The notes below the pieces were generated by a model, which worked only from the letters and a program-made list of their open reading frames with translations, was not told where the DNA came from and ran no database searches. A stretch of 64,000 bases of DNA from Micrasema longulum (lineage: Eukaryota; Arthropoda; Insecta; Trichoptera; Brachycentridae): positions 467,218 to 531,217 of the forward strand of contig JAGVSM010001370.1 in NCBI GenBank assembly GCA_022494885.1, read 5' to 3'. The translations under genes were made by a program, and so were the position numbers. Position 1 is the first letter of the stretch. Each line of letters begins with the position of its first letter. Shown piece by piece: positions 10,525-22,849 of the stretch.

Positions 10525-11544
10525 CTTTTATTAGTTTAAAAATAATAAAGCAAGGTCTAAACTGTTATATTTCATAAATTCGTAAACACTAGACTTTATT
10601 TCACGGTCATTATCGTAATACTTAGTATGTATTAAATTCGCCATTAGCTCGCATGCAGTGCCTTGCAAATCAATACAGTGGTGATTTAGATGTATTTTAT
10701 ACTTCGCCGTTGATGATCTAGTTATGTTTCCTAAAAAAAGATACAATTGAAAATTTCATGCATAATCTTGCATTTTTAAATATTTTTTTAATGTATTGAT
10801 TTGCATTTATAATTGCATATCCCCGCTTAAATTAAAAAAGGCCTAAAATAGAAGACCCCAAAATTTTGTTACAAAGCAAAAATTTAATTTAATTCGATCA
10901 TATTTTTCTATATCAAAAAGACTCCCATGGATTTTGTCTTATAAATGACCCAAATTGCACAACAGCCTTTTTGGCAATTACGTTTTCATAACTAACTTCA
11001 GAGCAAAACCGCCATCGCCATCGTTTTTTTAGTGATAGTTCATAATAAGATCGATACAACTTTAAAAAGCGCATCTTAATAACATATATTTAAAACATTA
11101 AAAAAAAACAAAAACTAATGTTAAAAAACTTTGATTGGCTCTACTAAAAATAGACAAATTTTAACTTTAGGCCCTTTTGAATTTAAACAGCAATATTTAC
11201 AATGCGGTTCAAATGTCTGGAAACATTTTTTTTTGTAGGGAACACTAATTTTTATTGTATCAATGGTATGTATTTTAAGAATGATCAAAACATTTGGAAT
11301 ATTTTCTATTTTTAGTTTTGAAGCTCTAACTTTGTGGTTATTCATTATAATTAAAATTAAATTTTGTTTGTTTTTTGTTTATTATGTTGTTTTGTTTCTA
11401 ACCACGTATGCGTGGAAAAAAAATGTTTTTGTTTGATTTTACTTTATATTCATTAAGTTTCATAACTTAAATATTAAATTACAGATTGTATGACAATATT
11501 CGAAATTTTTCATTGAAAAGGTTCCGAGTAGTCTTATACTTTTA
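10525..11544. other. unassigned AT-rich intron
   Basis: Small reverse frames at 10531-10746 and 11121-11345 are AT-driven and unrecognised. Confidence 0.4.
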
Positions 11545-12026
11545 GTACTGTAGGATTATGCGGTTGAGGATTGAAGCTCCTACCCCAGTTACAGATTAAC
11601 AGAAGACACGAAGTTGCTGTTTAATGAGTATTTATTACATAGCGAATAAGATACGGCACTCGGTTGTGTAGCGCGAGCGTAGCGGCGATGATGGGTTGAA
11701 GAGACTGCACTTGAACTACATACTGGAACTGAGTGACTACTTTGAGCTGAAGCTTCGGACTGGCTGAGCTGGCTGATGCTGAACTAAACTGCTAGGCGTT
11801 ACCACAACTTGTGGTCTCTTTATACGTCACGTTCCTTTATTGTTTATATCTCCATAGTATGGACGATGTTAATGTACTGCAGAACGTTGCTCTTTTGTTT
11901 TGCAGAATGAAATTAATTAAATTCAATAGAAAATGCTGACTAGCTTCATCAGTCATTGCACTATAATTTTAAGTTAATTATTTGGCACGTGTGTCACCAA
12001 TTAACGGACCATGAACCCCACAGTAC
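11545..12026 (-). mobile_element. solo LTR with GTAC target duplication
   Basis: The 474-bp body 11549-12022 starts TGTAGGATT and ends CCCCACA, the canonical TG...CA. It is flanked by GTAC on both sides (11545-11548, 12023-12026). Read on the minus strand it begins TGTGGGGTTCATGG and contains a TATAAAG box (about 11817-11823). Further along are an AATAAATACTC polyadenylation signal (about 11630) and the CTTCGTGTCTTCTG end. The G+C is higher than the flanks. No internal retroviral region is present, so it is a solo LTR left by recombination. Four-base duplications are usual for Gypsy-type elements; the assignment to that group is inference. Confidence 0.85.
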
Positions 12027-13659
12027 TATCAAGCAAGTTATCATAAACTTAAACGCATTTAAACAAATATAGTTTTTTGAGTAGATAAATGTTTTTTGAA
12101 AAGATAAACAAATTAAAATATTTACTATCTCTTTGACATAAATCGGAAAAGTTCAATTTTGTTTAAAAACAAAAGGGTTTCTCGGAGCGACCTTGTTACT
12201 CTGAGGGGTTTCTAGGTGTATTTATCAAGGTGAAAGCCTTATAGGCATTTACTAATACATAATATCGAATCTAATAATCGTCTCATCCATAAGACCCTTC
12301 TAACAATAAGTAAGAAAGTTTGTAAGGATACTGAGTAGGTACACAGGAGATAACACTCTAATGCACTCTCAAATAATGTCGTAAAAGTCGTTAACGTTAA
12401 TTTGCCTTCACATGCCATCCATTGGGATTGCCAATCATCGTAAATGTAAAAAAGAAAACTCGCAGCCATTGGAGTTTAACCACTACTTATCTTACAAATT
12501 TACTGTTACTTTATATCTAACTTGACTTCTAGAATCTTCTGGCTCGATTTTCATCCAGTTCTTGGGGCATCTTTATGATCTAGCTGTTCTAACGCGTAAA
12601 GTTACCGTGAAAGTTCAAAACTTAGTGGAAGATTTTCCGATTTCCCAAGTAATCACTGCATATTTTAGTTTGGTTTTAAACTTTCAACCGAGACTTTTGC
12701 ACTCCACAAATGAGTACAGAACTTAATTTTCACGGTGCAAATTGCGGAGAGAATTTATTCTACTTTAATGAAAATTTTCTGTTTCAACCTAATCGAAATT
12801 AGTAAATAATGAAAAGTAAAAGTATATTCTAAGAAATTATGTTTAGCTAATACGATACTTTAAAATATCCTATTCTCTCGCAAAATATTATTTACAAAAC
12901 ACATTTTATGGTATAAATTTTCAAAACTTCGGTGTTAAACATAAATAAATGATGATTAAAGTTTTTTTACAAAAATCTCAATTACTATCTCACATCTTAA
13001 TTTCAATAATTACCTCAATTTTAAGTACCCATTTTTAAGGTTTCCATTTAGAATCAAAGATATTAAATAACTACAAATAGAAGACTTTTTTAAATAACAC
13101 AATAAATAATAGTAATAATATACATACGGAAACGATCAAATTATTTTATTTTTTTTATTCAGAAAACATACAGAACGGTTACATAGTTTTATATTTTACA
13201 CAGTTAGACTAAACTCTAATGAACCGGTGAAGTTTCCATATTTTATTTTGAATTATCAAAATCATCTAAGGTTATCAAAGAACTATTTTTTAATACAAGA
13301 CAAGTACAGAAAGAGAAAGAAAAAAAACATAAAAGGAAGCTGTTTATAAATTAAAATCAAAGTAAAATATTTTTTTTTAAAGGTTTTAGTTAGTATTTAC
13401 AATTGGAAATAATATTAAAAATGAAGAAAAAAAAATCATAAATATAAATGAAGGCGTACAAAGGTTATAAATTTCATATCGTTCGTTGTTATCTTAGACA
13501 GCTATATCAAGACTTCTAATTTCTCATACAAATACAATAATTATTTATCATACAGACAGTTAACAGTAATTTTCCAATAAAGATTAATAATTTATGCTGT
13601 TATGGTCAAATATGACATGGAATTAGTAATTTAAAAGAACCGCGCTCATATTAGTATTT
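12027..13659. other. unassigned AT-rich intron
   Basis: No coding, SINE or inverted-repeat signal seen. Long A/T tracts, for example at 13080-13440. A 76-codon reverse frame at 12239-12469 has no recognised motif. Confidence 0.4.
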
Positions 13660-14460
13660 TTTTTCTTTCGAAGGTTGGTAGGACTGTCATTGGCATACGT
13701 GTCAATTTTGCTTAGCGCGATCAGTAAGGTGTGTGTGGCAGCTATATAAACGAGTCGATCTTTTGTATGTTTTGCGAAATTCGTTTAATTTTCTTCAAAA
13801 AGATCAACGCACACCTGTCGCTGAAGAAATAACTTCAATGGAAAATACCGCCGTTCAGCGCACCATTACGGGTGGATGAGACGTGGGTATATGAATATGA
13901 CGTGGAAACAAGACGACAATCTTCGGAGTGGCGCTTGCCAACTGAGCCAAAACCTCAAAAAACCACGGCAAAGTCCCTCAAAAATCAAGGATGTTGACGG
14001 TTTTTTTTTCGATTATCGTTGTGTTGCGCAATCGGAATTCTTTGACCAACGGTCAATAAGGCATACTATTGAAGCATTTGAGGGAAAATATTTGTTGAAA
14101 AGGGCTAGATTTATGAAAATATAACCAATAATTTTTGGATCACGATAATGCACCGTCTCACACATTTCTCCTAGTACGCAATTATTTGGCCAAAAACAAA
14201 ATAAAAGTCGTTTCTCGTGCACCAATTCCACCTGATTTGGCTCCGTCTGAGTTTTTCCTGTTCCTTCAATTTAAATCATATCTTTGCGGAAAGCATTTTG
14301 ACTCAATTGAGGTTATAAAAGAAAATTTGGATAAAACATTGGCACATGTGTATTGCCTCTAATGATGTTTACTTTGAAGGGAACAAAATCAATATTGATG
14401 AATAATTTAGCCTAGTATTCTTTTTTTTACAAATTCCGGGTCACATTCAAACATGTTATA
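13660..14460 (+). pseudogene. mariner transposase pseudogene
   Basis: Three blocks of a mariner-type transposase: VDETWVYEYDVETRRQSSEWR (from about 13870) with the first catalytic Asp, a RTIRHTIEAFEGK-like middle at about 14050, and HDNAPSHTFLLVRNYLAKNK (from about 14138) with the second Asp. The last block continues PPDLAPSEFFLF ... GKHFDSIEVIKENL to about 14360. The third catalytic position, normally Asp in 'APxDFFLF', is Glu. Frameshifts separate the blocks. Nearly all of the N-terminal DNA-binding half is missing, so this is an internally deleted dead copy. Terminal repeats were not identified. Confidence 0.85.
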
Positions 14461-14554
14461 AAATCCAGGATAAATAATTTATGTACGTTTCATGTCTTTT
14501 TGAAACATAATGTAATCCTGAATTATTTAATTATAAAGTGCCTTATTATTATAA

Positions 14555-14825
14555 ATATAATAATCAAATGGTCAACACGTGTGCTTTCCAAAAGATCTTG
14601 AGTTCAATTCCTGCCATGGTTAAAATAAAAAAATTAAAATGGTGTTTTTACACTTACTATTGCTGTAGAACTAAATATTTTCCCTATTTTTAAACATTTT
14701 TTTTAATTTTGGCAATCCATCCCCATAATAAAAAAAATATCGAGAAATGCTACAGTTGCACTACTACGCACTACCAATGCAGTGCCTTATACATCATTAA
14801 GTGCCAAATTGGACTAACGAATTAA
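14555..14825 (+). mobile_element. SINE-A, degenerate
   Basis: B box GAGTTCAATTCC (about 14600), body word GGTGTTTTTACACTTAC, then CTACCAATGCAGTGCC. It is an old copy ending less than 100 bp before the next Epac exon. Confidence 0.6.
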
Positions 14826-14912
14826 TTGTATAATTAATAAAATAATTTTTAAGAAAATAGATCTTTCCAATTATTATTCAATCTTTTTAATTTGTATACT
14901 TCTATTTTTCAG

Positions 14913-14964
14913 AAAAACAAAGACCTGATGTCGGATCTTTTAGCCAACTGCAAAATAAAAAATG
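14913..14964 (+). CDS. Epac: Epac exon: start of inter-domain linker
   Basis: A 52-nt micro-exon: acceptor TTTTTCAG, donor AATG|GTAAGTAC (near consensus). It starts in phase 0, as the exon at 3191-3346 requires, and ends in phase 1. It encodes KNKDLMSDLLANCKIKN plus the first base of a Gly codon. Vertebrate Epac2 has KYRQYMAGLLAPP at the same place directly after the '-LWE' that closes the first cNMP domain, so the helix after the domain is conserved. Unlike the other three exons it is AT-rich. It is too short to be found by open-frame length. The following 44.7-kb intron separates it from the rest of the linker. Confidence 0.88.
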
Positions 14965-14974
14965 GTAAGTACTT

Positions 14975-15450
14975 GTTAGCATTATATGTATTTTTATAAC
15001 ATTGATTTGGAAAGCTAAAATTTTCGGTGAATTAATTTCCTGATGAAAACGATTAATTAAAATACAACGGTTAATGTATGTACTTACTTTATACGTAATT
15101 TAAAGTATTTTTGCATTAGTTCAGTAAATATTCAGTTAAATTAATGCATCAACATATAAGGCATTACATACGATGATTATAAAAATTAAATATATTTGAT
15201 TGTGGATTTCCTTTAAGACAATGTCGAAAAATCATCCAGAAAATCAAAATCAAAATCATCCAAAATCATCTTCTTTTTAAACGCACATCATTTTTGTTTT
15301 TTTTTTGTTAAACCTACATTAATGCAATCATATTTATAGGAAAATCATTAAAATCAGATTACCTATAGCGACTTTAGAACATCTTTGTTTGATATTATTT
15401 TCAGTTAAATTTCTTAAGCTTTCATAAAACGGCGTTTATTACCCAAAAAA
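14975..15450. other. unassigned AT-rich intron
   Basis: Nothing beyond A/T tracts and a short AAAATCAAAATCATCC duplication near 15238-15262. Confidence 0.4.
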
Positions 15451-15512
15451 TATAACAATAAATTTAACTTACAATAAAATATAACAATAAATTTAACTTA
15501 CAATACAATAAC
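15451..15512. repeat. short tandem duplication
   Basis: The unit AACAATAAATTTAACTTACA is present twice in a row, with spacing of about 36 bp. Confidence 0.7.
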
Positions 15513-15619
15513 AAATCATTTAATAGCAAATTTCAAGATTAAATGTAAAAAAAATAAACATATTATAATAAATCATGGTATTATGTTACACTTAAAATTT
15601 AAGTTAAATTGAAGTATCT

Positions 15620-15935
15620 TATTGTTAATATTATGTCCGTGTCTAGGTGAATATGAACAAAGTTCTTTATGTGAAATTGAACCAGAACCCTAGACGAGTG
15701 TTATAGACTCGATAACTACTCTCAGGTAAAAATCCTGTAAAAAGAAATCTATTGAAGTTGAGTCCGCCTTATATTGTAGTGGTTGACGAGTTCACCTACC
15801 ATGTTTGAGGTCGCGGGTTCGATTCGTGCAGAAAAAATATTAGTTTCAAATGTGGTGCTGCACCGTAATACATCATTATTCCTAGCACCTGAAGCTAATT
15901 ATTTGGCTTTTTATGACGCGTTTAATAAATCGTGA
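15620..15935 (+). mobile_element. SINE-A with conserved 5' block
   Basis: The tRNA-like head has B box GGGTTCGATTCG (about 15818). Upstream of it, TTGAACCAGAACCCTAGACG and CTCGATAACTACTCTCAGG (about 15679-15727) match sequence ahead of the head in at least four other copies, so the block belongs to the element. Confidence 0.75.
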
Positions 15936-18469
15936 CCCCAGTCATGGTAAAATTTATGGATCGTGCTTACTTAGTTTTTAATATTTTTTGGTTTATTCGT
16001 CAAACATAGCCGGATCGTAGAGAGGGAGTCAAATCCCCCATAGATCAGTTTTAATTTCATAACTCGAGTATTATTAGATCTGTTAACTGCATGTTTATAT
16101 AATCTTGAAATAAACTGAAAAAAACATTTTCCTTTTTTTTTTTTTTTTCTAATCTTTTAATATTTTCAAAAAAAACTCACAAATAATACAACGTCGATTT
16201 CTCCCTATTTACATAACGAATCGGCGAGCTAATAAAAATGAATATAATACACGAATAAGTAAAAAATTAAACGCGCTAAAATGAATACATTGTTGCGCGA
16301 TCAACAACACATCCAACTTTTTACTCTCGTGCCGCTATTACACAAGCAGGCGTTGGGGTCATGTGTAATTTTTGGATGCCTAATGAGGAAAAGTTTAGGG
16401 AATATACTCGTTTTTTATTGCAAAAATAAAATCAAGTGATACTTTATTTAACAAATTGTGCATTGAAGTGCTGCTCTTTTTTTTTTCTATTATTAATTAC
16501 AATGAACTTTCTCCAAGTACTTTCACTAACAAAATTGAATATACTAGTGTAAATAATAAAATATGTCCAAAATTAGAACCAATTAAATCAGATTTAGGGT
16601 CAGTTGCATCACAAAAAGGCAAGTAAAAAAAATAATCTAATTAATTGTTGTGTTTAAATCAAAATGGGCGAATGAGTAATTTTAGCATACTTTTTTACCT
16701 AATCCATTCTGTTCATTTTGACGAAAGCGCAAAAATTATTTAACTATTTTTTTTTTAAAACATAACTTCTTATGGTATAACAAGCCCTTTGTTGACATAA
16801 TGATTAACTGCGGATAAGCAGATAGATAATAATAGTTTTATAACGCTACGTAAAATGTTTCATTGAAAAGCTATGGTATCGGTAGCTTACATAGCTTTGA
16901 TCGTCTCGTTAATTTGCTTCACAATTAGAGGCATGTATTGAGGATATATAATACTATGTACCTGTACTATACATACCTACACTTTATTCAGCTAACAAGG
17001 TAAACATAGTTATCATCCTTGTATCCATACATTGCATCAACCTTTGTTTGCAGCCAGGTGATTGATTAGTAATTTGATTTACCGCAAACCAGATTCATTA
17101 TTATCGAATTAGCAAAACCAATGTGGGAATCAGCCTATAAGTCATAAAGCGTTAATCAAAATCGGTCAATCAATTAACTCTACGTATTAAATAAATAAAC
17201 ATCTAAGACCATTGACAATGTTCATTTTTTTCATGAAGCTTTGAACTATGAAAGAAAAATTGTATAAGAAAATAAGTTATTTAATGAAAAAATGGTTTAA
17301 TCCATTTTCTAACACAAATAGCAGAAAATCCACCTTAAATTTAAATTTTTGTATTTCGGTTAGTCATAAAAACAGCAATAATTTATTTTTTTTGGTAAAA
17401 AAAAGTTTTATAAATGAATGTTTATAAACCATAAAATAATAAATTATCCTAGACCTGCATGTCCCATTTCCAAAAGTTATTAATCTTTCTTAAAATAGAT
17501 ACCTATAAATCTACTCTTGTGAACTACTTATGATTATATCATAATATTATTTAACCAATTATTCATTCGATTAATCCTTATCTTCGATGTTCTTAGTTAC
17601 TTTAGAGTAGTTCGGATATTAGTTTTGATCCAATTTACACTCGAATCAAACAGACTTCGTTATAATTGTTCATTTGCATAAGTGAATCACGTGGAGGCCA
17701 TACTACTCGTACCTATAGCTAGACTAGACTCGATGAATAATCCACTCAAATAGACTGGCCGTGGTCGAGTGAGTGAACAACTTCAGTCAAAGGGCTTTTA
17801 TAATGAAGGTTAATGCTAAGGACACAAATTTGCGTGTTAACAAGATTGTTAGTACTCTTATAAGGATTTAACTGGTATTCTGTTTTGTAAATTCTGTTAA
17901 TCTTTTTCTTGTCTCCAGTCTTATAAAGAATACCGTTCTGTTTAAGAAACAGATAGAACCATTGGAGAGATTACAGTTGGAAGATACGGGAGGTGAAGAA
18001 TACCTTTTACGAAGACGGTATAGTTGAAGATAAAGTCTTCCAAGCGATTACGAAGGTGCACTATCTATCCTGTACGTTCATCAACAGCTATCGAGGGCAC
18101 TCTTACCTTACGGTAAAAATATCTACGCAATAGCATTAACAAAAACGATATTCGAGCTAGCACTTTTTACTATAGTGAAAATTTATTGGAAATTTTGATT
18201 CATTTGAAATGGCTGCTTTTTATCAAAGATGCGTATTTAAAATATGAGAACGAAACAATTCAATTTTAATTTGACATTGAGCGCGGAGAAAAGTTTGACA
18301 GTTAAAACAGAGGTGACAGCACCATCTAGCGGTTAAGATTTAAAAGATCGAGGTAATTGCAGCGCATGCGTCAGCAAAACATTTGTACGTAGTTACGCAG
18401 AAAGCAGCCAGCCATAGAAAAGTGAAACTGAGATAATAGCACCTTTGTGAAAATAGTGAATAATCAAAT
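15936..18469. other. unassigned AT-rich intron
   Basis: No recognised coding or repeat family. Poly-T of about 20 at 16131-16149. A TTTGACATTGAGCGCGG ... GACAGTTAAAACAGAGGTGACAG stretch near 18280-18330 is GC-richer and unassigned. Confidence 0.4.
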
Positions 18470-18830
18470 CAACAGTGAGAGTGTTTTTGACTTTGACAAA
18501 TAATAAACAATAAATACATTCGTTTTTTTATACATTATAAACAAGAAACTTACTGTGTATTTGACCGGTTTTAATGATTTTTAAAGTACAAAAAGATTTT
18601 TCTAATGCTGTAGGTGTTTTCCGCAAATTAAGAAATGCCGTTTTTGTGATCGACACTATTTTCAGAAGGTGATTATTACAGTTTTTTGTGTGAAGGCGGT
18701 CTTGTTTTTTTTTGCAGAACATGGAATTGAACCTTACTACACCCGATTACACCAACAGCTCTTTTCTTTATTGTGGACTGGCAGCTTTTTGCATAACTAC
18801 GTTCATTTGACTTTTGAGATAACACAATGA
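18470..18830 (+). repeat. repeat R, uninterrupted copy
   Basis: The words CTTTGACAAATAAT, ACTATTTTCAGAAGG, GCAGAACATGGAATTGAACC, CCCGATTACACCAAC and CTTTTTGCATAACTACG recur in order at 47515-47635 and 48025-48185, where another sequence splits them. The family type is unknown. Confidence 0.65.
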
Positions 18831-19811
18831 GTATGCGCCGTAAAGTACAATGGCAAAACTTTGAAGGGAATGTTTCTACTATCAGAAATAAATATTTCTA
18901 TTATTATTCAAATCCACAGGAAAGTGGTGCAGGAAGGAGAAAAAAGCCAGAAACATGTTAAAGGCTGTCCCATCCTGGTCCATCTTCCGTGGTTGAGTTT
19001 GTGAGCGACAATTGACTCCGGTGTGGTTGACACCACGAGCCCAGCTACCTCATTGATTGATTAAAATCAGTCCACTTATATCTCAACATTAAAACCACGA
19101 TCATGTTCCACTTTTAACAGCTTTTTTAACCATAAAGATATCTATCAGACAGGATTACAATTACTTAAAAATAGTGTATTGAAAACTTTTGAATAAGACT
19201 CCCGTTGATCCCTTTTTCTCTTACATCACTTCAAATTACATGCATTAATATTATTATTAAAAATCAAATTAATAAATTAATAAAATAGCTTTAATGAAAT
19301 TTTATCGACTTCTTTTGGTTTAAAATCTTCCCTTATATTTGCTCTTTCAAATTTTAAAGTTTACTTGCTATACTTGTTATTCTTTCTTTTTTCTCTGCTG
19401 CATTGGCATGTTTTTATACTTTTAAACTACTTTTAATTGATTATATTATATGTGTATATAAAATAAATATATTGCTGCTCTTACTATAATGTGTCATTAA
19501 TTTTGAAGATGTTTTTTAAATTGACTTAAACTTATTGTCTTATATTTCTCTTAAAGATTTTCCTCGTCGTTTCTTTGAATCCCTTAAAATATGTATGTGT
19601 ATATTTATGTTTTTTTTATTTTTATTAATGTTATTACTATTATATTTTATTTTTACATCTGAGCATGTTTTTCATTCTTTATTTCAATTCTTAACTTTTA
19701 ATTACTCTTACAAATTTTCTTCATTTTTAATATTATTTCCATTTGTAAATACTCACTACAAACTACTAACTTTAAAATATCTTTTTTTACTTAAATTAGA
19801 CTGGCCCAGTA
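18831..19811. other. unassigned intron
   Basis: A 102-codon + frame at 19535-19843 is Phe/Leu-rich from T-rich DNA and is treated as composition-driven. A short GC-richer part at 18960-19050 (GTGGTTGACACCACGAG) is unassigned. Confidence 0.4.
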
Positions 19812-20722
19812 GCTCAATCACAAATAATCATCGACGTGCTTAAAAACATGCTAAGCATTTGAGCGATCACAAGGAACGATAATGAACATGCTTAATTTAT
19901 CGCAGTCATAAGTCAACGCGTGTGTAATCTCTAAGTCAACGCTCGTGTCGGTTTGTATTTTGTTTTCCTCGTAAATAAATTCAGTTTATTGGTGAAAAAT
20001 CGGCGTTTACTATGAAAAATAAAACAATGTATTCCATTTGCAAAAAAGTAAGGAGTTTCTAATTTTTATTTTTTTTATTTTTTTTATTTATATATACGCC
20101 CAATGGGCATTTTTAAGGACATATTTATAAATGAATGATAATATTTTATCGTTCAGTAAGTAGTCGTATATGATTGGATTTTCCAGACGAACAAATCTCA
20201 TAATCTTGCACTTACTTAAATTGAGATGTAGATTATTGGATGAGCACCAAGTGCTAAAAAACAGTAAATCAGATTGTAACAGTAAACAATCGGAAGGGCT
20301 TTCAAGCTGTTTTTATATTATTGATGAATAGATTGAATAACAAAGGAGCCAGATGAGCACCCTGTGGTACACCCGAAGAATAATCTAAAACAAAAAAGTG
20401 AAAATTAATTAACAATTACTATGGCGACTGCTTTTCTTGACATTCGGCTTGCCAACTGCCGGCTAAATGCAACGAATAGCATGATAAATAATAAATAAAT
20501 AAGTTGAAAAAACATTTTTGGAATATTTTTCATATTTACACCGGTGAAATTCAAATATGTGATTGCGCAGCAGGATTATACGTCGCGAAACGTAAATATT
20601 TTGACATTTAATATTAGGTGTTCACGGATGTTCCATTGTGATCGCGAAAACGATAAACAACTATGGTGAGAAATTGTTATCACGTCGCTTATTAGCACGT
20701 CGATAGTTATTTGTAATTGAGC
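19812..20722 (+). mobile_element. F1 inverted-repeat element, copy 1, carrying a LINE
   Basis: Ends GCTCAATCACAAATAATCAT and the inverse AGTTATTTGTAATTGAGC, both next to CGACGTGCT / AGCACGTCG. The same sequence, inverted, occurs at 56862-57432 without the interruption, which fixes the LINE insertion points in this copy. Confidence 0.8.
20063..20388 (-). mobile_element. LINE fragment inserted in F1, TCTAA duplication
   Basis: Read on the minus strand it encodes DYSSGVPQGAHLAPLLFN-FINN (about 20323-20390), the reverse transcriptase motif before the catalytic box. It closes in an A-rich tail (T-rich run at 20063-20095 on +). TCTAA flanks it at 20058-20062 and 20384-20388, consistent with a target duplication. 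It is heavily 5'-truncated and interrupted. Confidence 0.75.
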
Positions 20723-20724
20723 CA

Positions 20725-21359
20725 CAGGATCGTTATGAATTCAGAATAATGGTCGCGAACCTCTGTTAGAAGCGGCAAAGGACGAATATTGAATTGCATA
20801 TAATCAGTAATATTGGATTGTATATAATCAGTAATATTGCTCAATGATGTTTTTTCTTTTACGTCGGTTGTTATTAAATCGGTTCTGAAATTAGCATGGT
20901 TTAATTTCTTAAAAGAGTTTTCCATTTAAATACACCCTCGTTTTGTTCAATTGTTTTTTAACGTTTCTTGAACGGCAGCCGTTACCAATAGACAACTTGA
21001 AATAGAATTTACGTCATTTGTGAATAAACAAAGATATAACCATTCCATTTTTAGCCCAGTGTCGTTCTTCATTTACTCAAATGGAGAGACATTTAAGTAG
21101 ATAGAGTTCGCTTAATTACCTCCTTTAGAAGCGATTCATCCGTGACGCCAGAACCTTAAATAATCACAATAAAATACATTTATAATGTCAATATTGTAAC
21201 AATTTCTCCCAGCTTATCTTCTTAACATTCTGCCAAAGCATTATTTCGACTGAGAAGCTTTGATAAATTCGTTTGTGTTTTACTGGACCAGGTCGTCGTA
21301 GGGCGATAATGTTGATTATATTAATTTTATCACAATGTATTGTCAATATTATTTCATTA
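20725..21359. other. unassigned intron
   Basis: Contains a tandem duplication of about 27 bp (TATAATCAGTAATATTG) at 20799-20840. Otherwise no recognised feature. Confidence 0.4.
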
Positions 21360-21645
21360 TTTCGCCACCGTGTGGTTAAATGGTCAGCGTGTTTGCTTAC
21401 CGTGTAAGAGGCCTCCGGTTCGATTCCTAACATGGTTGACATGAAATAATAATTTTAAAAGGTCTTTTCGAACCAGAATATTTCTTGTTCTGAACTGGCA
21501 CCTAAAACGTAACACTGATCATCTTACCTTCATGTAACAAAAATGATCAATACACGCTCTAGCTAATGTACCAAGGCCACGCCCTGTGCGCCACTAGGTG
21601 CGAAAAGGGGAAGATGACGATGATTAATATTTTACTATACGGCAA
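21360..21645 (+). mobile_element. SINE-A, near full body
   Basis: Head GCCACCGTGTGGTTAAATGG, B box CCGGTTCGATTCC (about 21416), then ATGGTTGACATGAAATAAT, AACTGGCACCTAAAACG, CACGCCCTGTGCGCCACTAG and a GATGACGATGA end. Confidence 0.8.
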
Positions 21646-21689
21646 CGATGATTTGTTAAAAATCGAACGTATCTAGTAGCAACTCGCGA

Positions 21690-21780
21690 TATTTGACAAC
21701 CTTTTTTGTCGATCGTCAAGCATACTAGTGGTAACGTCATGATCGTCAAATGTGGAGCATATGCGTGAAGTTGATGTTTA
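21690..21780. repeat. GATCGTCAAATGT minisatellite, part 1
   Basis: Degenerate units of about 45 bp around ACGTCATGATCGTCAAATGT and AGCATA. The series resumes at 23100-23200, so the LINE and foldback element between them were probably inserted into it. Confidence 0.55.
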
Positions 21781-21784
21781 CTTC

Positions 21785-22600
21785 ATGAGTGAGAAGCCAG
21801 TTTGAGTATAACTCTACAATATGGACTCCTTACTACAACTGTCACCAAAATTCTCTTGAAAGAGTCCAAAAAAATTTGTTACGGTATATAAATTTTAAAC
21901 TTAGAATCAGTCATGAATTTTTAAATTGCGATTTTTTACTGAAAACATTAAATACGTTAAACGATAGAAGAAATATAGACCTTTTAAATTGATTCATTAT
22001 TGTAAATTCAATACGGGATTGCCCTGAACTATTATCTCTCATCAACTTCAGGGTGCCTGGAAGAATGACTTGACAGGTGCCACCGTTTTGTAGCAACAAT
22101 TCACGGACAGTGTATACTTGTAATGCCGTATGAAACAGACTTCATGAACTCGGCAATAGTTATTCCCACGTATCTGATATATTTAGTGTAGGGTATTGTT
22201 CCTATAAAACAAACCTTTTGAACTTTTTCAAAGATGGTGAATAGAAATTATATTTATTTATGCATGCATTTCATAATATATACAGTTTTTTGTTCACTTT
22301 TCCTAGCTGTATGAAACAGTACTTATGATTTTCGTGTTGTATTACTGTAGATGTTTTATTATTTAATTTTGTTTTTTACATTTATTCTTGAATTGTTTAA
22401 ACTTTCTACTGAATATGCTGTATAATTTTTAGGTTAATTTTTTTTATGTGAATCTTGGATAATTTTTAGGTTAATTTTTTTTATAAATCTTGGGTATAAG
22501 GAAATTTATGTTTTTAAAAAATATATATATTAAGCCAAATATGTAAGTATTATAAATTTTTGTAAAAGGCAGATTTGCGGTTTATGTTAACACTTTGAAT
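21785..22600 (+). mobile_element. LINE fragment, family with partner at 29395
   Basis: Reverse transcriptase C-terminus. The frame 21789-21992 reads EYNSTIWTPYYNCHQNSLER, VQKNLLRYINF and LLKTLNTLNDRRNIDLLN. It then continues in another frame past 22010 as CPELLSLINFRVPGR-T and NNSRTVYTCNAV-NRLHELGNS. A long 3' UTR ends near CAGATTTGCGGTTTATGTTA. The minus-strand copy at 29395-29920 shares the last coding part and UTR. Jockey/CR1-like; dead. Confidence 0.8.
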
Positions 22601-22849
22601 ACCTGCCGAACATACATAGAATTTACTCTGTGCACGGCCCATTTTTGTGAAATTTCATGCTTTGTGAAGGGTTTTTTAAAAGTGTCATAATTTTGAAAAT
22701 ACTAGGTTAAATCAATTGAAACTTCTCATATTAATTTGAAATAAATTAATAAGTCATTTTTGTATGATAGTTTTGCCAAAATTGGCTTTTATGGAGAGCC
22801 ACATTGCACATTGCAATGTTTGCACATATACAGGGTCTCTCTCTTTTTT

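Larger units (their letters stand above)
3347..14912 (+). other. Epac intron, 11.6 kb
   Basis: Donor GTATGA at 3347 and acceptor TTTTTCAG at 14905-14912. It holds LINE fragments, SINEs, a Tc-like and a mariner-like relic, an M1 copy, a solo LTR and an F2 element, listed separately. No host gene was recognised inside it. Confidence 0.85.

Noticed and set aside
19535..19843. 102-codon hydrophobic frame resembling a membrane protein
   Set aside because: Phe/Leu/Ile from T-rich DNA; no start context, motif or conservation visible, and it runs into the F1 end.
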